A DNA stretch of 64,000 nucleotides, from the NCBI GenBank assembly GCA_013824265.1, contig PNNO01000005.1, forward strand, positions 292,692 to 356,691, read 5' to 3'. The notes under the pieces were generated by a model. The model had not been told where the DNA came from, did not search any database, and saw only the letters and a list, made by a program, of their open reading frames with translations. The DNA is from a bacterium. GTDB taxonomy: Bacteria > Patescibacteriota > Gracilibacteria > UBA1369 > PNNO01. Positions 1 to 7,600 of this stretch are shown here, piece by piece (within the stretch, counting starts at the first letter, position 1; every line of letters starts with the position of its first letter). A program made the translations under genes and the position numbers.

Positions 1-1045
1 CGTGAGCAGGTACGGCCATCACAGCTCCTGTCCCATAACTTGCCAGAACGTAATCGGCCACCCACACCGGAATTATTTCTCCGTTTATAGGGTTTATAAC
101 AAACGCACCTGTTTCCACTCCGGTTTTTTCTCTTCCTTCCGCGCTTCTGTTTATGTCAGTCTCTTTTTTTGCCTTTTCGATATAGTCGCTAATGTTTTCT
201 TTATATTGGTCCGTTGTTATTTCCGGAACAAGTTCGTGTTCAGGTGCAAGCACCATGTATGTGGCGCCAAAAAGCGTATCCGCCCTTGTAGTAAACACTT
301 TTACGGATTTACCGGTAGGTTTTTTGGTTTCCGGATCCACAAAATCGAATACAACTTCGCTTCCGATACTTTTTCCTATCCAGTGTTCCTGCATTAACTT
401 TGTCTTTTCCGGCCAGGTTAATCCTTCAAAGTTTAAAAGTCTTTCCGCGTAGTCTCTTATCTTAAAAAACCACTGAGATAGATTTTTCTTTGTTACCTCT
501 GCATCGCATCTTTCACATCGCCCATCCGAAACTTGCTCATTTGCAAGAACCGTTTGGCAGTTGGGGCACCAGTTAACAGGCGATTTTTTCTTATAAGCAA
601 GCCCGTTTTTATATAACTGCAAAAATACCCACTGTGTCCATTTATAGTATTCCGGAGAGCTTGTGTTTATTTCCATATCCCAGTTATACATTGAGCCCAT
701 CGCTTTTAGCTGCTTTCTCATGTGCCCAATATTTTTCTGAGTGCTTTCCGCCGGATGAACTCCGTGCTTAATCGCGTAGTTCTCAGCAGGAAGCCCAAAA
801 CTGTCATATCCTATTGGTTCAAAAACGTTGTAACCTTTCAGGCGCATATACCTTCCCCATGAATCCGCAGGCGCAAAATTGTACCAGTGTCCTATATGCA
901 GTTTGTCTCCGGAAGGATATGGAAACATTACCAAGTTATAATATTTCTCCCTTGAGTCGTCTTTGAAGTCTGTTTTATAAAGGCCATCTTCTTCCCATTT
1001 TTTCTGCCATTTTTCTTCTGCTACAGAGGCATTATATAAAGACAT
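1..1045 (-). CDS. leuS: Leucyl-tRNA synthetase, N-terminal part (runs off window)
   Basis: Charges tRNA-Leu with leucine in the cytoplasm. The frame opens at the ATG at 1045 ([13 protein letters not shown]) and stays open to the window edge, so about 348 residues are seen and the rest lies outside. The class I signature HIGH is present as LHIGHWYN near residue 50, after FPYPSGD. A zinc-finger-like CPNC...CERC pair follows, then the CP1 editing domain, reaching the [11 protein letters not shown] stretch at base 1. Family identity is secure. A PAS-domain gene lies upstream on the same strand. Confidence 0.95.
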   Translation of the reverse strand, partial: MSLYNASVAEEKWQKKWEEDGLYKTDFKDDSREKYYNLVMFPYPSGDKLHIGHWYNFAPADSWGRYMRLKGYNVFEPIGYDSFGLPAENYAIKHGVHPAESTQKNIGHMRKQLKAMGSMYNWDMEINTSSPEYYKWTQWVFLQLYKNGLAYKKKSPVNWCPNCQTVLANEQVSDGRCERCDAEVTKKNLSQWFFKIRDYAERLLNFEGLTWPEKTKLMQEHWIGKSIGSEVVFDFVDPETKKPTGKSVKVFTTRADTLFGATYMVLAPEHELVPEITTDQYKENISDYIEKAKKETDINRSAEGREKTGVETGAFVINPINGEIIPVWVADYVLASYGTGAVMAVPAH

Positions 1046-1108
1046 GAACGTTTAAAGTTAGTAATTTCTCACGCAAAAAAAACCAGACCAATTATATCTG
1101 ATTCGTTC

Positions 1109-1687
1109 TTAAATCTCTACAGTAAAAGAGCTCTGCTCTTCGCCGCCCTGTTCACCAAGTGGTTTTGAAATATCTTTCATTACAACCGCTGAAGCTATTT
1201 TTTCACCATCTTCATCAAAAATCGGGATCAATGTGATTATGTAACTTATGTAACTTCCGGAACTTGTTTGTATTCTAATAGGGCCCAAACCGCTTCTTTC
1301 TTTTGGATCTTTATTGTAGTCCATCAACGTGTTTGCAAATTCTGTAAGGTCTTTTGGATGTATAAGAGTCAGCACGTTAAGTTCATGGCTGTCTTTTGAG
1401 TATATTCCGTGAAGTTCCTCTACGTGAGGAGTAAGAAATTTTACTGTTCTGTCCGAGTTGATTATTGCAAAGTCTTCCGTTTCTTTATCTATAAGCTGTC
1501 TATAAAAAGCCTCATCATGTTCTTCTTCAATTTGATTGTCCTGAAGAATAAAAGTTTGTAGGGCTTTTGTGCCATTATCAATTGAAATCTTTTCTTCACC
1601 AACCATAAAAAGAACAGAGCTCATCGTGACTAGGAACATACACATTGCAACTACAAACATCTTCCTATTTGTGAACATTGATGTCAT
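1109..1687 (-). CDS. Membrane-anchored PAS-domain protein
   Basis: About 192 residues when started at the Met at 1687 (MTSMFTNRKMF); a longer in-frame start at 1768 would add a hydrophobic stretch with no clear role. One N-terminal membrane segment (VVAMCMFLVTMSSVLFMV) is followed by an acidic linker and a PAS-like fold: EDFAIINSDRTVKFLTP, a central HPKDL stretch, and a closing VVMKDISKPLG typical of the last PAS strands. There is no histidine kinase, GGDEF or other output domain, so it may sense a ligand and pass the signal to a partner, or be a remnant. Upstream neighbour of leuS, same strand. Confidence 0.7.
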   Translation of the reverse strand: MTSMFTNRKMFVVAMCMFLVTMSSVLFMVGEEKISIDNGTKALQTFILQDNQIEEEHDEAFYRQLIDKETEDFAIINSDRTVKFLTPHVEELHGIYSKDSHELNVLTLIHPKDLTEFANTLMDYNKDPKERSGLGPIRIQTSSGSYISYIITLIPIFDEDGEKIASAVVMKDISKPLGEQGGEEQSSFTVEI

Positions 1688-1839
1688 TTGTTTTGGTTTT
1701 TTATTGGTAATAAGGAGTTTCCCCTTTCTAACCAATACAATTATGACACAAAAGGCACAGGAAGTCAATGCGCAGGAGGGGTGAATTTTACAATTGCACT
1801 AGAATGTTGTACAATAGGTTCGAAACAAAAATAAGAATT

Positions 1840-1989
1840 ATGAAAATAAACTGTAGCTCAAAGCCTATTTATGGCTTTGTAGACATGATAGACAAACTGC
1901 CGTGGTTTTATGCCGCGACATCAATAACAATTGCCGGACTTGGTTTGCTTTGGGCAATTGGCGGCATTTTTATTTCAATTTCAATCTAA
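1840..1989 (+). CDS. Small single-pass membrane protein
   Basis: 49 residues from the ATG at 1840 (MKINCSSKPIYGF), which I prefer over the in-frame ATG at 1768 because that one overlaps the divergent PAS gene. The C-terminal half is one hydrophobic helix (FYAATSITIAGLGLLWAIGG). It ends 3 bp before the convergent tmk-like gene. No family recognised; it could be a chance frame, but the membrane profile and the A-rich start resemble other native genes here. Confidence 0.4.
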   Translation: MKINCSSKPIYGFVDMIDKLPWFYAATSITIAGLGLLWAIGGIFISISI

Positions 1990-1992
1990 ATT

Positions 1993-2592
1993 CTACTTTC
2001 CGGAGTAATTGAAGTATTCTTTTACGGCTTCCCATACAAGTTTTGCAGTATCAATCTTCTTTTCCTGCAATTTTATTATGTACCAGGCATATTTTTTTGC
2101 GCAATACAAATGTGCCTCTCTTGATTTTCTCATCAGTACGTCATTTGTTTCATGTATATGGTCGGCCTCTATTGCCTGTTTTGTTCTTTCTCCGTCAATT
2201 AATATCGGGAGATCAGGTTTTAGCAAATACCTATTTATCTGTTCAAGCCACTCTTCATTTGAATCTTTAGCCATTCCCCATGCTATGCCGGTGCCTGTGT
2301 AATCTTCGGCAACAACAGTTTTCCCGTCCATAAGCATGGATTTAAGTGTTTCCTGATGCTGATGTCTGTTTACGGTAAACCACAATTGGAGTTCTTCTTC
2401 CGAAATTTTTTGAGCTCCGTCTCTTAGAATCCTATTTAAATAAGGGCCTGAAGGTTGAAGATCATATATCGGGTATTTTATATAAACCGGGTCATAACCT
2501 TCTTGTCTTAGTCTTTCACACAATATTCTGGCATGAGTTGATTTGCCGATATTGTTAATTCCGTAAAATGTAATAAATTTACCCTCAAACAT
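1993..2592 (-). CDS. tmk: dTMP kinase-like P-loop kinase
   Basis: 199 residues, the usual length for thymidylate kinase, which phosphorylates dTMP to dTDP. The P-loop is GINNIGKST at residues 11-19, fitting GxxxxGK[ST]. The usual DRY motif appears as EDY (VVAEDYTGTGIAWG), followed by a long helix and the region before the LID (LLKPDLPILIDGERT, where typical TMKs have PDL.I.LD). The deviations leave room for another nucleoside or nucleotide kinase. It sits 9 bp downstream of dut, so the pair fits dTTP synthesis: dUTPase supplies dUMP and this enzyme handles dTMP. Confidence 0.75.
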   Translation of the reverse strand: MFEGKFITFYGINNIGKSTHARILCERLRQEGYDPVYIKYPIYDLQPSGPYLNRILRDGAQKISEEELQLWFTVNRHQHQETLKSMLMDGKTVVAEDYTGTGIAWGMAKDSNEEWLEQINRYLLKPDLPILIDGERTKQAIEADHIHETNDVLMRKSREAHLYCAKKYAWYIIKLQEKKIDTAKLVWEAVKEYFNYSGK

Positions 2593-2601
2593 GATGAATT
2601 G

Positions 2602-3045
2602 TTAATTTAATTTGTCTGTTGAACCGAATCCGCCTCTTGAGTTTTCGCTCATACTGTCGACCTCTTCCCAGGATAGTTTGTCGATCTTTATAAAAACTCC
2701 CTGTGCTATTTTCTCGCCCCTTTCGACTATAACAGAGTCGTTTGTAAAATTGTATACCTGTATCTTTATTTCATCCTGTTCTCCGCAATAATCATGATCT
2801 ATAATCCCAAGCCCGTGTGGGGGAGTAAGCCCTTTTTTCTTTGGAGTACTGCTTCTTGAAGCCACCATAAGCATGTATCCTTTTGGGACTTCCACTATTA
2901 TGTTTCCCGGAATAAGTTTGATTTCTTTTGAAGGAACCTGCGTCGTTTCTCTGGCAATTATGTCAAAACCAACTGATCCGTCGGTCTCGTAAACGGGAAG
3001 AGGAAGGTCTTTATCTATGCGCTTAATTCTAGCTTTCAAGTCCAT
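2602..3045 (-). CDS. dut: dUTP pyrophosphatase
   Basis: Hydrolyses dUTP to dUMP and pyrophosphate, keeping uracil out of DNA. 147 residues, the normal trimeric dUTPase length. All five motifs are seen: GSVGFDI (1), ASRSSTPKKKG (2), GIIDHDYCGE (3, with the catalytic Asp), RGEKIAQGVF (4) and the C-terminal RGGFGST (5). The start overlaps the end of the upstream metallo-beta-lactamase gene by 17 bp, and tmk follows, suggesting one transcript. Confidence 0.95.
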   Translation of the reverse strand: MDLKARIKRIDKDLPLPVYETDGSVGFDIIARETTQVPSKEIKLIPGNIIVEVPKGYMLMVASRSSTPKKKGLTPPHGLGIIDHDYCGEQDEIKIQVYNFTNDSVIVERGEKIAQGVFIKIDKLSWEEVDSMSENSRGGFGSTDKLN

Positions 3046-3679
3046 GTTTTTTTGGAAAATCGTTAAGAACTATGGAGTGCAATTCGTCGAAAAGTTTACC
3101 TTCAATGATCCTGCCATGTCCAGGAATAATAACGTCAGCCTTCTGAAAAACCAGCTTAATACTGTTGTAAAATGTTTGCGACACGCCGTTTGCGGAAAAT
3201 CCTTCACCTCTTATTATATCTTCCCGCACTATATCTCCGGCTATAACGTAGTTTGTATCGTTCTCTCTGTAAAGAACCGACCTGTGATCTTTAAAATGGC
3301 CGGGTGTTTGGAAAAATTCAATTTCTTTAGGAATGTGATTTTTAAGCATTTCTCTTTCATGGTAAATATCACATTTTCCCGTCTTTAAGTCGAAAATCGA
3401 ATGTTCCGATACCTGCTTGGCGTTAAAAAACACAGTGTTGTTTGAAATATGATCGAGGTGAAAATGTGTATTAAAAATATAATCTATGTTCTTTGGAAAA
3501 AGACCTTCGTTTTCAAGAGATTTTATAAGTTGTTCTCTGTATGCCAAGGTTCCCGTGTCAATCAATATATTGGCGTCCTGAAGGCGAATAAGCGTTACGC
3601 TGGAAGTGAAATCTTCTATGCGGTAATGTCCGTCAAAGTAACTGTTTGTGTGTTTCCCTTCAATGAGGACTTTGATCAT
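3029..3679 (-). CDS. Metallo-beta-lactamase fold hydrolase
   Basis: 216 residues from the Met at 3679 (MIKVLIEGKHTNS); the longer frame to 3727 adds a weak N-terminus that overlaps the divergent promoter. The metal-binding signature HxHxDH is THFHLDH (residues 71-77); further ligands are the His in TPGHFKDH, the Asp in VIAGDIV and the His in IPGHGRII. It is a complete single-domain enzyme, probably a cytoplasmic hydrolase of a thioester, phosphoester or lactone; the substrate cannot be read from the sequence. First gene of the three-gene unit with dut and tmk, overlapping dut by 17 bp. Confidence 0.85.
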   Translation of the reverse strand: MIKVLIEGKHTNSYFDGHYRIEDFTSSVTLIRLQDANILIDTGTLAYREQLIKSLENEGLFPKNIDYIFNTHFHLDHISNNTVFFNAKQVSEHSIFDLKTGKCDIYHEREMLKNHIPKEIEFFQTPGHFKDHRSVLYRENDTNYVIAGDIVREDIIRGEGFSANGVSQTFYNSIKLVFQKADVIIPGHGRIIEGKLFDELHSIVLNDFPKKHGLES

Positions 3680-3684
3680 GAGAA

Positions 3685-3713
3685 TTGAATTTATGCCGAA
3701 TATTGTGTATAAT
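3685..3713 (+). promoter_or_regulatory. Promoter of the DUF1385 gene
   Basis: TTGAAT, a 17-bp spacer, then TATAAT, giving a leader of about 50 nt before the ATG at 3772. It lies in the gap between the divergent metallo-beta-lactamase and DUF1385 genes. Confidence 0.7.
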
Positions 3714-3771
3714 TTAACGAAAGACAAACTATTTGGCCAATTTAAATTTATTAATTTATTATCAGCATAGA

Positions 3772-4746
3772 ATGAATAGCAAAAATGAACAAAAATTTGA
3801 TTTCGCAGTCGGAGGACAGGCTGTTATTGAAGGCGTAATGATGAGATCCAACGAATTTGTTACGGTTGCCGTAAGAAAAGAAGACGGCAGAATCAAGGTA
3901 AAGGACGATCCTTTTAAATCTATATCCAAGAGAATAAAATTCCTTGGACTTCCTTTTATTAGAGGCATAGTCGGACTTGGCGAAATGATGATGGTTGGTA
4001 TGAGCGCCCTTAATTACTCGGCAAATCAGATGATAGAAGAGCCGGGGCAGGAAGATATTGAAAAAACCAAAAAGCAAAAAGTGGGGGAGGGGATTTTGTT
4101 CGCATTTTCATTTCTTTTTGCCATTTCTTTGAGTTTATTCCTTTTTAAATTTTTGCCACTTTGGATAACTGAGTGGGTGAGCAGTATATATGCGCCTTTT
4201 AAAAATTCAATTTTATACAACGTTCTCGACGGGTTTCTAAAAACATCATTTTTTATTTTATACATTGTGCTTTTAAGCTTTATGCCAAGCATAAAAAGAG
4301 TTTTTGAGTATCATGGAGCGGAACATAAATCTATTTTTGCGTATGAAAAGGGCGGAGGATTAACGGTGGAAAACGCAAAAAAACAATCCAGATTCCACCC
4401 AAGATGCGGTACAAGCTTTATATTTATCGTATTTATGATAAGTATTCTTGTTTATACAGTTTTGCCACGAAATCCTGATTTTACGATAAATTTTATAAAC
4501 AGAATGGCACTTCTTCCTCTTATTGCCGCTGTTTCATATGAATTTCTAAAATGGAGCGCCAGACAACAGACTAATCCGTTGATGAAACTTGCAATAGCTC
4601 CGGGACTTGCTTTTCAGAGGTTGACCACAAAAGAACCTGACGATCAGCAACTTGAAGTTGCAATTTATGCTTTGCAAAAAGCACTTGATTTGGAAGCTGA
4701 TAAACTTTCAAAAAAAAGCGACGAAAAGGTTGTTTTCGCCGCTTAA
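3772..4746 (+). CDS. DUF1385 (YqhQ-like) membrane protein
   Basis: 324 residues from the ATG at 3772. It starts with the hallmark GGQAVIEGVMMRS, has a membrane-helix pair in the middle (GILFAFSFLFAISLSLFLF and a second around ILYIVLLSF), the conserved block EYHGAEHKSIFAYEKGGGLTVENA cited here only in part (its key residues are EHK and E-N-A), and RFHPRCGTSF, then two more membrane helices. This family is widespread in Firmicutes and CPR; the His and Cys residues have led to a prediction of metal-dependent activity, but no function is established. It is monocistronic and converges on rplA. Confidence 0.85.
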   Translation: MNSKNEQKFDFAVGGQAVIEGVMMRSNEFVTVAVRKEDGRIKVKDDPFKSISKRIKFLGLPFIRGIVGLGEMMMVGMSALNYSANQMIEEPGQEDIEKTKKQKVGEGILFAFSFLFAISLSLFLFKFLPLWITEWVSSIYAPFKNSILYNVLDGFLKTSFFILYIVLLSFMPSIKRVFEYHGAEHKSIFAYEKGGGLTVENAKKQSRFHPRCGTSFIFIVFMISILVYTVLPRNPDFTINFINRMALLPLIAAVSYEFLKWSARQQTNPLMKLAIAPGLAFQRLTTKEPDDQQLEVAIYALQKALDLEADKLSKKSDEKVVFAA

Positions 4747-4770
4747 TTAGTTCTTTATTTCATCGACTCT

Positions 4771-5469
4771 TTACTGTTTGTTGGAGTCCTGTGTTTCCAA
4801 ATGGATTCCAGGGCCCATTGTAGTTCCAATAGTAATTGATTCAATGTAAACTCCTTTTACTCCTGTAGGTTTAGCTTCAGAAATAGTTTTAAGATAATCC
4901 TGAAGGTTTTCCTTTAGTTTTGCTTCACCAAACGAAACTTTACCAAAAATGTTGTGAAGATTTCCCTGTTTATCGTTTCTGTACTCAATCTTTCCTTTTA
5001 TGATTTCTCCAATTACTGAAGTTAAATCGTCTGTAACTGTTCCTGATTTTGGATTAGGCATAAGTCCTTTTTGTCCAAGGGTCTTTGCTATTTTTCCGAT
5101 ATCCTTCATCATGCTTGGAGTTGCAACTACAACGTCAAAATCAAGCCATCCGCCGTTAATTTTTTCTATCAAATCGGCATTTCCGGCTTCAATTACGCCG
5201 GCTGCTTTTGCTTCTTTAACTTTTTCATCAGGAACGATTGCTATAACTTTTACGGTTTTACCTGTTCCGTGTGGCATGGAAAGAGTTCCGCGTACAAGCT
5301 GGTCAGCCTGTTTTGGATCAATTCCAAGTTTCATATGAACTTCGCATGATTCGTCAAACTTTGTTTTTGATGTTTTAACAAGAAGAGACATCGCTTCATC
5401 AAGTGTGAAGAACTCTTTGTCGCCGAGCAATTCTTTTGACGCTCGGTAGTTTTTGCCGTGTTTAGACAT
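4771..5469 (-). CDS. rplA: Ribosomal protein L1
   Basis: 232 residues, full length for uL1, which forms the L1 stalk of the large subunit and in many bacteria represses its own operon. N-terminal MSKHGKNYRASKELL, the central VVATPSMMKDIGKIAKTLG and LGQKGLMPNPKSGTV are classic L1 segments. Last gene of the secE operon. The usual rplJ and rplL do not follow; the next gene is on the opposite strand. Some CPR groups lack L1, so its presence is a useful taxonomic marker. Confidence 0.97.
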   Translation of the reverse strand: MSKHGKNYRASKELLGDKEFFTLDEAMSLLVKTSKTKFDESCEVHMKLGIDPKQADQLVRGTLSMPHGTGKTVKVIAIVPDEKVKEAKAAGVIEAGNADLIEKINGGWLDFDVVVATPSMMKDIGKIAKTLGQKGLMPNPKSGTVTDDLTSVIGEIIKGKIEYRNDKQGNLHNIFGKVSFGEAKLKENLQDYLKTISEAKPTGVKGVYIESITIGTTMGPGIHLETQDSNKQ

Positions 5470-5496
5470 AAATGAGGGGTTAAGTGGTTCAAACGA

Positions 5497-5516
5497 AACC
5501 TAAAGATTATTAGGTT
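5497..5516 (-). promoter_or_regulatory. Hairpin in the rplK-rplA gap
   Basis: A 7-bp perfect stem (AACCTAA / TTAGGTT) with a 6-nt loop lies between rplK and rplA on the transcribed strand. It could be an L1-binding or processing site; this is inference, since no L1-target consensus was checked. Confidence 0.35.
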
Positions 5517-5546
5517 CCTCCCACGATTTTTTAGTACTGTAGAATA

Positions 5547-5975
5547 TTAATTTTCAACTGTTACTCCCATGCTTCGCGCTGTTCCTGCAAGAATTTTTAC
5601 AGCAGCGTCAATATCGTTTGCGTTAAGATCCTGCATTTTTTCCTCAGCAATCTTCACCAATTGTTCTCGTTTAATTGACCCAACTTTGTTCTTGTTTGGC
5701 TCTCCTGAACCTTTTTTAAGATTGATTGCCTGCTTTATCAAAATAGCTGCCGGAGGAGTCTTTGTGATAAACGTAAAAGATCTGTCTTCGTATACGGTAA
5801 TTTCAACCGGGATTATTGTGTCTCCTTTTTCAGCCGTCTTGGCGTTGAACTGACCACAGAAATCCTGGATGTTTACTCCATGTTGTCCAAGTGCAGGACC
5901 TACCGGAGGAGCCGGATTTGCTTTACCTGCTGGTATTTGTAACTTTATCACTTTCATTACCTTCTTAGGTGCCAT
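5547..5975 (-). CDS. rplK: Ribosomal protein L11
   Basis: 142 residues, standard length for uL11, which binds the GTPase-associated centre of 23S rRNA. Conserved segments: [20 protein letters not shown], the flexible hinge [13 protein letters not shown], and the C-terminal [11 protein letters not shown]. Preceded by an AT-only leader without Shine-Dalgarno. Lies 18 bp after the membrane-anchored unknown gene and before rplA. Confidence 0.97.
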   Translation of the reverse strand: MAPKKVMKVIKLQIPAGKANPAPPVGPALGQHGVNIQDFCGQFNAKTAEKGDTIIPVEITVYEDRSFTFITKTPPAAILIKQAINLKKGSGEPNKNKVGSIKREQLVKIAEEKMQDLNANDIDAAVKILAGTARSMGVTVEN

Positions 5976-5993
5976 ATTTAATTTTGTTAAACG

Positions 5994-6665
5994 TTATAGT
6001 GATTGTAGTAAATTTTTCATTTTATTGTGATTCTTGGCCGGGTAGTGCAAAGTATACAGTCGCTCCGCGAAGTTGACAACCAAAAATACGGAGTTGGTTT
6101 CTGTTGATTTATTAGCGAAAAAAGAGGCTTCTCCATACTGGTTTGTCTCGTTCAAAGTGAACGGAGATTCTTCCGCGCTCATTTTGGCTTTTAATTGTGC
6201 ATAAACTCCCTGCGCAATTTCTTTTGAAGGATAAATAAGTTCGTTTACTATTCCGGCATCTTCAACGCCTTCTTTTATAATGTACCTTATGTGCTCGTCG
6301 TCCTGATATTCCGAGATGTCGTAGTCGTTAAAAATTTTGCCGTCAAATTGCTCTATTGCCACGGTTCCATTTTGAAATCCGGCCTTTAAAATCATTTCAA
6401 GGTCTATACTTGCAAGCACGGTAATAAGCGGATTGTCCGTTTCACCCACTGGTTCCGTAACAGGGTTTGTGGTTTCAACATCTTCCGGTTTTTCGGAAAT
6501 TATAACAGGTTTTTCCTGTGTTTCCTGATCTTCTACCTCTTGTGCAGGTTGTATGTCGACAACTTGTCCCTGGTGTTTTTCAAAATATCTATAACCAAGA
6601 AGAGTGCCGATTACGCCGATAACCAAAACCGTTGCACAGATGAAGAAAATAGTGAGTTTATTCAT
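5994..6665 (-). CDS. Membrane-anchored protein of unknown function inside the nusG-rplK operon
   Basis: 223 residues: an N-terminal membrane anchor (LTIFFICATVLVIGVIGTLLGY), a Glu/Pro/Thr-rich linker of about 60 residues, and a compact C-terminal domain (about residues 80-223) with alternating strands and helices (TVAIEQFDGKIFNDYDI, YIIKEGVEDAGIVNELIY). The extracellular domain is not recognised. Its ATG shares one base with the nusG stop (TAATG), so it is translationally coupled to nusG. An exported protein here is unusual; nusG and rplK are normally adjacent. Confidence 0.75.
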   Translation of the reverse strand: MNKLTIFFICATVLVIGVIGTLLGYRYFEKHQGQVVDIQPAQEVEDQETQEKPVIISEKPEDVETTNPVTEPVGETDNPLITVLASIDLEMILKAGFQNGTVAIEQFDGKIFNDYDISEYQDDEHIRYIIKEGVEDAGIVNELIYPSKEIAQGVYAQLKAKMSAEESPFTLNETNQYGEASFFANKSTETNSVFLVVNFAERLYTLHYPAKNHNKMKNLLQSL

Positions 6666-7210
6666 TATTTTTTCTTAACTTGTGTAAAGTCTAGCTCGAC
6701 AGGAGTTTCTCGTTCGAAAATCGTAATCATTACGGTAACTTTTCCCTTCTCGTCGTCGATCTTGTTTATTAGACCTTCATAGTTGGCAAACGGACCATCC
6801 AAAACGGTAACGGTATCGCCAACAACAAAGTCGATTTTGAACCTTGGTTCCTCTTTTCCCATGTGCTTTTCTATAACTTTCCACTCGTCTTCGGAAACAG
6901 GCACCGGAGTAGTTCCTGAGCCAACAAATCCTGTTACGTTAGGAGTGTTTCTAACCACATACCATGACTCGTCCGTTACAACCATGTCTACAAGCACGTA
7001 TCCCGGGAAAATTCTTTTTTCTTCGGTAGTAGGTTCGCCTTTTTTAATAACGATCTGGGTTTCTTTTGGAACAACAACATCAAAAATGTAATCCTGCATG
7101 TTCATTGTTTCTATACGCTGTAAAAGTGCTTCCCTTACAGCATCTTCATATCCGGAATATGTGTGTACCACGTACCAGTGACGACCTGTCCCAGCTGCTT
7201 GTTTAGCCAT
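6665..7210 (-). CDS. nusG: Transcription termination/antitermination factor NusG
   Basis: 181 residues, normal for NusG, which binds RNA polymerase and couples it to ribosomes or Rho. The NGN domain starts HWYVVHTYSGYEDAVREAL and contains FPGYVLVDMVV; the C-terminal KOW domain is VVGDTVTVLDGPFANYEG with VTVMITIFERETPVEL. Second gene of the secE operon, 21 bp after secE; its stop overlaps the next start by one base. Confidence 0.97.
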   Translation of the reverse strand: MAKQAAGTGRHWYVVHTYSGYEDAVREALLQRIETMNMQDYIFDVVVPKETQIVIKKGEPTTEEKRIFPGYVLVDMVVTDESWYVVRNTPNVTGFVGSGTTPVPVSEDEWKVIEKHMGKEEPRFKIDFVVGDTVTVLDGPFANYEGLINKIDDEKGKVTVMITIFERETPVELDFTQVKKK

Positions 7211-7231
7211 AATATGTTATGCGTAAAAATT

Positions 7232-7426
7232 TTAAGAAAAAGAAAGTAGATATTTGTATCCGGCATTGAAAAGTCCATCAAAAACTCCGATAACAATCGC
7301 CATGAAAAGACAAAATCCAAGGACTATGGCTGTTAATTTAAGGGCCTGATTTCTTGTAGGCCAAGTTACTTTTCTAAGCTCCTGAAAGCTGTCTACCACG
7401 TATCTTGTAAGCGCATTTTTTGCCAT
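7232..7426 (-). CDS. secE: Preprotein translocase subunit SecE
   Basis: 64 residues, the short one-helix form of SecE. The amphipathic segment FQELRKVTWPTRNQALK carries the conserved KVTWP, followed by one membrane helix (AIVLGFCLFMAIVIGVFDGLF). It is an essential part of the SecYEG channel. First gene of the operon, with a good promoter 65 bp upstream. Confidence 0.95.
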   Translation of the reverse strand: MAKNALTRYVVDSFQELRKVTWPTRNQALKLTAIVLGFCLFMAIVIGVFDGLFNAGYKYLLSFS

Positions 7427-7491
7427 CTGTATGATGTTTATGGATATTTGAAGGCGAGCACCTTTAAAAAGCCCTTGCTCACTTCATTTGC

Positions 7492-7520
7492 AGTATATTA
7501 AAGCCGTGGTGTTTTTACAA
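7492..7520 (-). promoter_or_regulatory. Promoter of the secE-nusG-rplK-rplA operon
   Basis: On the minus strand, TTGTAA, 17 bp, TATACT. It precedes secE by about 65 bp and lies back to back with the promoter of the plus-strand surface cluster. Confidence 0.65.
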
Positions 7521-7543
7521 GGGAAAATTGCGTGTTTGTCCTC

Positions 7544-7572
7544 TTTAAATTTTCGCTTATTTATGGTAAAAT
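7544..7572 (+). promoter_or_regulatory. Promoter of the surface-protein cluster
   Basis: TTTAAA, 17 bp, TAAAAT, about 28 bp before the ATG at 7601. The -35 is weak, but the -10 and leader (A-rich, no Shine-Dalgarno) match other native genes in the window. Confidence 0.5.
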
Positions 7573-7600
7573 ATAGGGAAATAAAAACAAAAACAAATAT

